This document shows, piece by piece, positions 55,700 through 64,000 of a stretch of DNA of 64,000 nt. The notes below the pieces were generated by a model. It was not told where the DNA came from. It worked only from the letters and a program-made list of their open reading frames with translations, and made no database searches. Position 1 is the stretch's first letter; each line of letters begins with the position of its first letter. The stretch is from positions 52,668,946 through 52,732,945 of the forward strand of contig NC_079147.1 of the NCBI RefSeq assembly GCF_945859685.1, written 5' to 3'. The DNA comes from Eupeodes corollae. Its lineage: Eukaryota > Arthropoda > Insecta > Diptera > Syrphidae. Made by a program: the position numbers and the translations under genes.

Positions 55700-56982
55700 G
55701 CAAAGCTTAAAAACGCATCACTGACATCACGTTTTGATCTTCCAATTATGTCAATATCGTCTGCGTATCCGAGTGGACCTTTGGAAAATTGTGCCTCTAG
55801 TGTTGATGGTTGAGTTTTGCACAATTCTTTCCAGAACGATATGGAAGAAGAAGCATGACAGTGCATCGCCTTGTCTAAAACCTTTTTTGACATCAAATGA
55901 ATCGGTAAGATCTTTTCCGACCTTGATAGAGCAGCGTGCATTCTCCATCATCATTCTGCACAAACGGATAAGTTTGACAGGGATGCCAAAACTAGACATT
56001 GCTCGGTAGAGCTCTTCCCTATAGATGCTGTCATACGCGGCTTTAAAATCGATAAAGAGATAGTGGGTATCGATTTGAAGCTCCTGGGTTTTTTCCAAGA
56101 TCTGCCGTAGTGTGAATATTTGGTGGATAGTGGAGTTTCCTAGTCTGAAGCCACACTGATAAGGACCAATCAGGTTGTTGACGAATGGCTTCAGACGTTC
56201 ACATAATACGGCAGAGAGGATCTTATACGCAATGTTGAGGAGACTGATGCCTCTGTAGCTAGCGCAGTTTAGAGGGTCTCCTTTTTATGTATCGGGCACA
56301 CTATGCTGAGATTCCACTCATCGAACATGCTTTCTTCCGACCATATTTTGGAGATGAGTTGGTGCATGCTCCGTACCAAGTCATCGCCTGCTGCTTTGAA
56401 TAGTTGGGCAGCAATGCCGTCACCTCCAGCAGCTTTGTTTGACTTAAGTTTAGATATAGCTATCTTCACTTCGTCAAGGTCGGGTAGGCGGAATTGTTGA
56501 TCTGAGTCGCCGAGGGTGAGTGGTTCTATCTCCCTTACAGCGGAATTCGGTTCGTCATTGCCGTTATATAATTTGGAGAAGTGATCTTTCCATATTCTCA
56601 GCATCGACTGCGGATCTACTACGATGTTCCCCTGATCATCTTTACAGGCTTCGGTTCGTGGCTGGTACCCTTGGTAGGTTTTTTTTACCTTTTGGTAATA
56701 TTTACGAACCTCATTTCTGTTGTGACATCCCTCTATCTTCTCGATCGCGCACTTCTCATTCTCTCTTTTTTTCCATCTAAGAATCCGGTGTTCCTCTCTC
56801 CTCTTCTGCTCGTAGAGTTCGCGAGCAGCTCTAGTCCTTTTGTGCAGCGCCGTTTTGTATGCCTCTTGTTTCGCTGCGTGCGCTTGCCGGCATTCGTCGT
56901 CAAACCAGGGGTTTCGCTGTGGTGGCCACTTCAGAGGCGGCATCTCTGATGGCTGCAAGGCAATGTTGCCACTGGTTTTCAA
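55700..56982 (-). pseudogene. Reverse transcriptase of the 55-58 kb element
   Basis: 56982-56269 is the linker and first RT blocks (NPWFDDECRQAHAAKQEAYK, KLKSNKAAGGDGIAAQLFKA, WNLSIVCPIHKK). After a frameshift, 56260-55751 gives YRGISLLNIAYKILS, THYLFIDFKAAYDSI (first catalytic Asp) and VKKGFRQGDALSCFFF. A further shift leads to GYADDIDIIGRSKRDVSDA with the YADD catalytic pair. Three frame changes in all. Confidence 0.88.
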
Positions 56983-57179
56983 TTCTTAATGCAGGCAGCA
57001 AGGACTCCTTAAGAGGTTATTAGAGACTCGATCGGAAAAGGACATGGCAGTCTCTTGCGATTGTAGCCGTCTAACGTCGAAACTTCTGACAGTATTTCCT
57101 TGTTTTGGCTTGGACTGGGATATCCGTAGACGTACCTTGGCTACAACGGAAATTTCGGATATCCTGCATACTGGAGAAG

Positions 57180-57880
57180 TGTCATGCGTCAATCGCAATG
57201 TGGTCAATCAGGTTGACAGTTGATTGATCACGAGATTTCCATGTCCCCTTGTTGATATTAAGATGTGTGAACTGCGTACTAGCTACCAGATCGTTTCGCC
57301 CCGCAGAGAAATCGATCAGCCTAAATCCGTTGTCGGAGGTAGTGTCGTGCAGGCTGTATCTCCCAATTATGCCACCAAAGATGTCTTCTCTTCCTAGCTT
57401 GGCATTTAAATCTCCTAAAACAAATTTAATGTCATAGCCAGGGCGCTGCTCATATGTCTTGTCGAAGAGCTCGAAGAGTATGTCTTTGGTGTCTTCATCT
57501 TTCTCCTCTGTTGGGGCATGCGCGCATATTAGACATATGTTGGCGAATTTAGCCTTGATGGGGATTGTCGTGATGCGCTTGCTCACACTGTTGAAACTCA
57601 AGACTTTTTGCCTGAGTCTAGTTCCAACAACAAATCCACACCCAAATAGACGGTGTCTTTGTTCTCGGTAGCAGTCGCCGTAGTATGCATCGCAGTCTTT
57701 TAGTTTGCGTTTGCCCGGTCCATCTCATCGCACTTCTTGGATGGCGGTAATATCTGCCTTGCAGCAGTTTAGGGCTTCCGTTAGATGTTCGGCTGCACGT
57801 GGTCTGTTAAGGGACCTAACATTCCACGTACAGATCCGAAGTTCGTTTTCCTTATTTCGTTTGCGTGGGTTGTCAACAGT
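57180..57880 (-). pseudogene. APE-type endonuclease of the 55-58 kb element
   Basis: Begins with ELRICTWNVRSLNRPRAAEH (about 57845), then ALNCCKADITAIQEVR (metal-binding Glu), interrupted by a TGA at 57725-57727 where the family has Trp. It continues with FGCGFVVGTRLRQKV, ICLICAHAPTEEKDED, KFVLGDLNAKLGRED and VNLIDHIAIDA, all standard endonuclease/exonuclease/phosphatase motifs. A frameshift near 57190 follows. Confidence 0.88.
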
Positions 57881-58262
57881 GAATCCGTCCGTATCCGAGG
57901 CTTGTTGGTGCTTCGCAACTAAAGGTATTGTTTACGTGGCCAGGAAGTCACCCCGAAGGCACAACCCCCAATCTGGAGGGCCAGATCCTTAGTATACCTC
58001 CAAGGACGGGGAGCCGGGTAAACTGCTCCTTACAGGCCTGGGCTCCGAATATGTCGAAGAAGCCCTATAAGGTGTTCACTAAGTAGTTCAACCTTACTGG
58101 AACTGTAGACGCCACCGTTGATTCCATCTCGAGAATTCGTCCTCTTTAATGTCTGCTGCCTGGATAAGGAGAGGTGCCTTAGTGGAAACACCTCTCCCCC
58201 CTCTCTCGTTTTCTGCCCCGAACAACTTTCCACTGGGGTTGGAACCAAATCTAGGGCCAATC

Positions 58263-58991
58263 AACTCAAACCATTCTTCTTATAAAATTGAAAACAGAGG
58301 AGCTAACCAAGAATGGAAAAAAACTCATGATTTTGGTTTGGTAAGTTATGAACATAAAATATAATTATTTATCCAGCGCTCTTCTTTGTAACCTTCTTTA
58401 AAAAGAACAAAAAAACAACTAAAAGAAACAATCTGATTTCACCCTGTAAATAAAATCACAATAACAAAACATTCTTATTAACTTATTAACCACTTAAACA
58501 AAACAAAAATAAGCTTTCACATTACAATGCAACAACAACGTTTACATACAAACTTCAGAATGCTAACTACTTTGTGCATTCCCACTTAACAAAGATGAAT
58601 TAAATCAACAAAACACTTGACACATTCGCCACCTCTTAGCAAATTAAGGCCAACAGAGAGAAGAAATGATCGCTACTAACTGTTGACTGTTGACTGCTGA
58701 CTGCGTGTGGCGTGTCATCGTCACGTCGTCGTCGTCGTCGCCGCCCTCATCCCCAGCACTGCTTTCAGATTGAAGTCATTTTAATTCAAACCGAAATTCA
58801 TTTAGTCACAATTAGCTTATTGTTGTGACTATTCTGTGACTGCTGATTATTGCAAAAATGTACATTATATGTTCCACACATTCCAACGACCCAACATAAA
58901 TGTTGTTTTTAAAAAAAAAAAAAAAGAGCAATCATATTTTGAGGCTTTTTTAAAAAAATAAAACAAAACTATGTACAACTACTAAAAGTCG
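58263..58991. other. Interval between non-LTR element and Transib copy B
   Basis: No gene is supported. Contains a short CGT trinucleotide run (about 58724-58743). Confidence 0.4.
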
Positions 58992-61445
58992 CACAATGGG
59001 GCAAAACGACCCAAAAGCTGGCAATAATTCAAAAATGAAAAATTAAAAATATCCTCAATTTTTTTATATTTTTCGATTAAGTAATATCCAATTTTTTTAA
59101 ATAGAATAATCTTTCCTTCTTAGATATCTCATTTTTAACACAGCGCAGCTTAATTGAAGCTTGATTTTTACTCTTCTGAATAAGGTCAAAAAATAGTGTT
59201 TTTTTCGTGTTTGCATTGAGGCTGATATTTTTTTTGAAATATTTGAAATATTAAATTTTTGTGTAGTGAAATTTTTGTTCGTTATTTTAGGACTATCTTC
59301 AAACACATTGTTTTTGACTAGAAAAGATCTTATTGCTATAATGAGACGGTCTAGGAGTATTGTAATAAAGGAACAATTCAGTTTCCTAAAGACGAAAAGC
59401 TCAGAAAAAGTCAAATTAAGTTTTTGACAAATATATTTTCGCATTTCAAGTCGGATTTTAAAACGCGGTGGGTTAAAGCTCGGGGAAAAGTTTTTTAAAA
59501 CTAATGAAAGTTGGCTAAACACATGTCTAGCTTTCTGTAGGGCACCCGACTCAGCTAAGAAATGAGGTCGCCCAGAAGAAGAGTTAGAAAATTCTTCCCA
59601 AAGATCGAAAAGGCAAAAATCCGCAACCTAAGAGATTCTGTACATCTTGGTGTCTTCAGTTATGCTACCCAAATGAGTCTACGAGCTTATGGACTGATCC
59701 AAGCCTCGAAACTTTTAAAGGAAGTGAGTGTAAGCCCCTCTCGGGCTGAAAAATACACGCGAGCTTTTGAAAAATCGCAGTCGAAAGAGAGAAGTTGTAT
59801 GACGGGAGAAGATGCTTTGGCGGTATTAGTTGCAGCGCAACTATCACGGCATCAATATAACATAATAAGAATGAGTGCCCCAGAAAAATTTCCATCTTAC
59901 AAAATTGTACAAAATTGGTGAAAATCACAGCTACATGTGCCGAAGTAAGTCTTCAAGCTTTGCTTGATATAACATAAAAACGACTTATTTCTATGTTGGA
60001 TTGTTTTTTTGGCACATTGGAAGAAGAAGAGCTTGAAAAATGTTATTTAATATCGAAGTGGGGTTTCGATGGAAGCTCGGGACATAGCTCATATAAACAA
60101 GCTTTTCACGGTCCACAAGCAGACGATTCTTTTGTTTTTATAACCTGTTTAGTCCCCATTCAGCTAGTTAGTGGTGTGCATTTAGTCTGGCAAAACCCTC
60201 GTCCGGCTTCGACAAAGTATTGCAGAACCCTAAAAATTGAATACACTAAAGAGTCAACTGATGGTTCGAAATCCGAAAAAGCTCGAGTGGATGCAGAGAT
60301 CCAAAACCTTCAACAAACGTCCATGTTCGTCGGTAACAGGTGTGTTAAGGTTCAGCACTCATTAATTTTTTCAATGATAGATGGTAAGGTTTGCAATGCT
60401 TTAACCGAGACCATATCAACACATAAATGCTATTTGTGTGGCGCGACTTCAAAAGATTTCCAACAATGTCGATGATATGATAAGACGTCCAATAAAAACA
60501 GAACACCTTTCTTTTGGAATGTCTATTCTGCACGGTTGGATACGAATGTTCGAATGCCTTGTTCATCTAACGTACAAATTACCCATTAAAAAATGGCAAG
60601 CGCGTGAAGGTGACAAAGAACTCGTGGCAGCAAATAAGGCTCGAATTCAAAGGGAGTTCCGAGAACATTGTTGGATATGAGATTGATGTTGAAAAGTACA
60701 GGGAATTTGCGTTTGACACAGCGAGGTACTTCGTCAATAAATATCCCTGGTATCGTATGCCTCCAACTCTACATAAATATTTTATTCATTGCCCAGAAAT
60801 TATATCATCTGCACTTTTGCCTATCGGACAACTTTCGGAGGAAGCGCAGGAAGCACGAAACAAAGATTTCAAAAATTTCCGTGAGAACTTCTTAAGAAAA
60901 TCCAGCTATGAAAAACGAACGAAGATACATATATTTAATTTCTTTATACTGAGCTCGGTCCAATTATTACTGCAAAAAAAATAGCTCGGATCCAATTTTT
61001 ACCCAAAGACCTCTGTTTGCTTAAACCTCCAAATGTCGATGAATCGAAAACTGTTTTTGAGTTCGATTGTGAAGATGAAAGCGATGATTTGTAATTCTAG
61101 ATACATTTTTAATCTATTAAATTTCTTTAAATTTACAATATGTCTCAATAAAAAATAATTTTTACGTTATTATTACTTTGTTTCTCATTTTTTTTTAAAG
61201 AGAGGCACAAGTTGGTTGAGTAAGGTCAGTCTAGTTGACAAAAAATAGATCTTAAGCAAAAAATTCTATAAGTCGAAAATTACAAATTGGCACATTTAAG
61301 AAAAGGGGCGTTTTAGTAGGCGTGACTGGGACACGGATCTTAAAATATCTTTTGCTTGGGCTACGAAGTCATTATGCAAAATTTCAACATTCTACCTCTA
61401 ACGGTTGATTTGATGTCACGTTTTAGGTCATTCTGTCCCACCGTG
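58992..61445 (+). mobile_element. Transib-type (RAG1-related) transposon, copy B, both ends present
   Basis: 2454 bp. Left end CACAATGGGGCAAAACGACC and right end (reverse complement) CACGGTGGGACAGAATGACC are inverted repeats differing only by transitions over the first 23 bases. Both start with a CACxxTG heptamer like RAG recombination signals. Flanks are AGTCG (58987-58991) and CGTCG (61446-61450), a 4-of-5 match to a 5-bp target duplication. The interior carries a frameshifted transposase. The element is complete in outline but inactive. Confidence 0.85.
59100..61094 (+). pseudogene. Transib transposase, copy B, frameshifted
   Basis: Reading frames 59562-59921, 59993-60475, 60438-60680 and 60604-60984 together cover most of a Transib transposase, with an N-terminal part upstream in other frames (SDFKTRWVKARGKVF, GRPEEELENSS). 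Motifs in order: MTGEDALAVLVAAQLSRHQY, KWGFDGSSGHSSYKQAFHG (first catalytic Asp), MIDGKVCNALTETIS with HKCYLCGATSK, FGMSILHGWIRMFECLVHLT, YPWYRMPPTLHKYFIHC and LLPIGQLSEEAQEARNK (Glu-containing C-terminal motif). The frame ends EFDCEDESDDL, stop at 61092-61094. In Transib and RAG1 the acidic residues form the DDE active site that cuts beside the heptamer. At least four frame changes. Confidence 0.8.
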
Positions 61446-62309
61446 CGTCGGTTGTGACTTTTGAGTTTAGTTGTCAGCTTTTATCAATCATCATGATAAA
61501 AGTATGACAAGAGGTTCCTTGGAGATTGTGCATGTGCAGTGGAACTGCTTAATATGCAATTCATGCGAATTAACACGATTATACATTATTCAGGAATTAA
61601 TAGCAGTCGAGTCGGTTCGGTACTGGATTGTATGTAAATAGGGGAACAATTAATGTCAGTTATGATTCCAGTCTCCTTTCTCCCATCAATTGTCAAACAA
61701 TGGCTTTGCGATTGAGAATATTTAAACGATATAAACCTTCGTATCTTTTCTTTAACATTTATTAAATTCAATAATTGACAAGGCTGAAATGTCATTGAAC
61801 GGCATCGACAACGAAATTACTGCGTCATACGAGCCAGTTGCTAAAAATTGACAACAATCGTACCTATACCATATGTAAGTTGATTCCTTATGATTCCAAA
61901 AATAAAATCTGTGTCTAGCGTAAACAATCTCTGAATGACGCAGAGCAGCGGTAATACAACAAAAAAATATGATAGGATGAACGCGGCCTTATCAAGTTTT
62001 CTTTTTGTTGTCCATTTTAAAAGTTATTATCAGCGGATGATTAAACAACAATGAGAATCTTGTTTACACTGATTGTTTGATTCCGAAATGAGAAATGCTT
62101 TTGTTTTATTCAGCTCTTCCCTTGAGTGCAGTGGACACATTAAAAATTGAACTGCTTTTGTTTTCTTCGCAACAAAGTATTTCCCTCATTGTACATACAG
62201 TGCATCAATTTCATATTCGTACTCCTTCTATTAAAACTTTGAATGTTCTCCACATCCTAGATGGATTGATGTATGACATTAATACCACACGCAGGTTAAG
62301 TGTGTAGTA
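61446..62309. other. Unassigned interval
   Basis: No gene or element is recognised between Transib copy B and the non-LTR element at the right edge. Confidence 0.35.
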
Positions 62310-64000
62310 GTAGGTAGAAGTGGCGATCTCAAGGCAACCTAGTCTGAGATCCAATCAGCGCTGTAGTGCGCCGTTTTGATACCAAAAACTCGTTAGACCT
62401 GTGATTGAAAGGGACAGATTTATAGAGAAGCTTCATAGCGATTATGTTAGAGCCATTTTGTCGCATTGAGAAAAAAGATTATCATCAAGTTCGTGACAGA
62501 ATGCTTTTCCAAAGTATTTCAACATAGTGTTTGCCAAAGCAGGACATTTGCAGAGGAAATGGATTATCGTTTCACTTTCTCTTTGGTCACTATAGCTACG
62601 GCAAAAGGTGTTGTAAGAGATACCCAACTTCTTTGCATGAAATCCTATAGGCCAATGTCCGGTACAAACCGCAACAATCCTGGCTATGTCTTGCCTTGGC
62701 CTGCATAGAAGATCGTTTGTACGGGTTTTGTTATAGGTTGGCCATATCTTCCTAGATATAATGCAGTTGGGTAAATTGCTCCACCTTCCGTTTGAAGAAT
62801 TTACCCTTCATAGCACCAAGAGGAATGTTAACCATTTCCGCAAGTGAGCTATGAAGGGCCGATTCTTGCCTGGCTAGCTCGTCAGCCCGTTCATTTCCCA
62901 CGATACACCTATCCCCTGGAACCCAGATCAAGGTGGCACCGAGGTTAATATTCAGGCTCGCAAGCTCATCGCGACATTGCTGGACCAATTTAGATGAGGA
63001 TATGGCCGAGTTAATGGCTTTGACAGCTGCCTGACAGTCTGTTTGGGTTTTTTCCTCCCTTATTGCCAGCAGTTAAGCCTGAAAAACGCTAGCAAAGTCA
63101 GGAAGCCTAAAGGATTTGGCTACATTTAGGGACTCAGAAAAGATCCCAGAACCAACTGTTGTGTCGACACGATGTCATCCTCCCAATCTTCTCTCGATGG
63201 GAAAATAACCTTAAAACCCTTACTAAGGTTTAAAGTAGGAGTGCAGTAGTCAGTTTCTACCGAGATAATATCTAAGGGAATCAATTTCGTAGATTTGCTG
63301 TAACCATAAGGTTTTGACAAACAGCTATTTGATTCCTTCAGCCTAATAGCGCTGCAGAAAACTATGTATTTAATAAAAAGGTCGATTGGTAGAAGATCCA
63401 AAATAACGTTTAAGGCGTCCGTTGGGCAAGTACGCATGGCCCCTGTGGTGCCCATGCAAGGTGTTCTTTGAACCTTCTTTAGCTTATTAATGTTATAGAG
63501 CAGGCCACCACACAATCGAACCATATGTTAAGATAGGGCGTACTACGGCTGTGTACGTCCATAAAATCATCTTCGACTGAAGTCCCCACTTTTTGCCGAA
63601 AGTTTTGCTGCAGGCGTAGAAGGCAACACAGGCCTTCTTAACCTGTACTTCAATATTTAGTTTCCAGCTTAGTTTAGGGTCGAGAATAACTCCCAAATAT
63701 TTTGCACTGGAAGACAATGATAGCATTTGACCGTTGAGTCGAGGTAGCGTGAAGGGCGGTACTTTAGTTTTGGTGGTAAAGAGCAACAGTTCAGTTTTAC
63801 TTTGGCTAACTCCTAGTCCACAACTCGTGGCCCAGCTGCTAACTTTCTTCAAAGCTGACTCCGTGATTTCACTAATCACAGAGGTGTACTTTCCTGACAC
63901 CAATAGCACCAAATCATCCGCCTTCACTCCACATCTCTCTAATTTAACGAGTATTGCATCCATGACCAGAAGCCATATAAGAGGCGAAAGGACACCACCC
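62310..64000 (-). pseudogene. Non-LTR retrotransposon with RNase H, cut by the window edge
   Basis: Minus strand, entering from beyond 64000. 63963-63493 holds the end of the RT (ADDLVLLVSGKY with the catalytic ADD, SSAKYLGVILDPKLSWKLN, VVRPILTYGSIVWWPAL). 63524-63126 continues (CMGTTGAMRTCPTDALNVIL, LDLLPIDLFIKYI). 62988-62752 is the end of an RNase H domain (LIWVPGDRCIVGNERADELA), in which the usual VPGH reads VPGD. 62627-62442 has the terminal Cys/His motif (IHFLCKCPALANTMLKYFGK). Frameshifts separate these parts. RNase H suggests an I-, Loa- or R1-like clade. The 3' end is near 62310. Confidence 0.82.

Larger units (their letters stand above)
55185..58262 (-). mobile_element. Non-LTR retrotransposon with APE endonuclease and YADD RT, nearly full length
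   Basis: The longest copy of its family here. On the minus strand: a GC-richer 5' UTR (58262-57900), endonuclease (57880-57180), linker and RT (56982-55700), and a rearranged 3' part (55545-55190). No gag-like ORF is visible. The 3' side contains SINE copy 5. Stops and frameshifts make it inactive. The clade is uncertain: the motifs (GFRQGDALSC, YADDIDIIGRSKRD) are very common in insect genomes, but I cannot place them by phylogeny. Confidence 0.85.

Noticed and set aside
56303..56949. Plus-strand ORFs of 65-122 aa
   Set aside because: Antisense shadows of the RT gene on the minus strand.
59097..59522. 141-aa minus-strand ORF
   Set aside because: It overlaps the N-terminal part of the Transib transposase on the plus strand and has only Lys/Phe/Ser-rich composition.

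Overview
The window looks like nuclear DNA of an insect, most likely a fly. It is AT-rich, its three recognisable host genes have short introns (58-94 bp) with GT/AG borders, and their proteins are very close to fly TFIIA-gamma and U2AF small subunit. No bacterial, organellar or viral genome organisation is seen. The species cannot be named from the sequence alone.

Host genes are few. A two-exon TfIIA-S gene (+) lies at 7524-7941. Two complete four-exon U2af38 genes (-) lie at 13885-14775 and 32573-33466. They share intron positions and phases and differ mostly at third codon positions, so they are a DNA-level duplication with both copies kept. A possible promoter and coding exon of another gene sits around 40.33-41.50 kb.

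Most of the rest is transposable elements. A complete Ty3/Gypsy-type LTR element (15731-28656, 2272-bp LTRs, AATA target duplication, lysine-tRNA primer site) has inserted between the two U2af38 genes. Its LTRs are almost identical, yet pol carries a frameshift and a stop. A second LTR element is left as one LTR plus a gag fragment (29.5-30.8 kb). Non-LTR elements include a Loa-type 3' end (1-542), a Jockey-type element (43.7-47.17 kb), several copies of an endonuclease/YADD RT family (5.6, 9.0, 49.7 and 55.2-58.3 kb), degenerate RT C-termini (53.3-54.9 kb) and an RNase H-bearing element running off the right edge.

DNA transposons include two Transib (RAG1-related) copies, of which the one at 58992-61445 has both ends; an IR/DR Tc1 element (51719-53317); a Tc1 remnant at 42.7 kb; a BED/hAT-like remnant (48.5-49.1 kb); two piggyBac-type MITEs, one only 84 bp; several other MITEs, some nested; a palindromic tandem array (38.2-38.84 kb); and a TIR-bounded unit at 36.2-37.5 kb that carries two unrecognised coding fragments. 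A tRNA-derived SINE family has five copies, three with clear target duplications, two of them inside other transposons. The picture is a gene-poor, repeat-rich interval with nested insertions of several ages.
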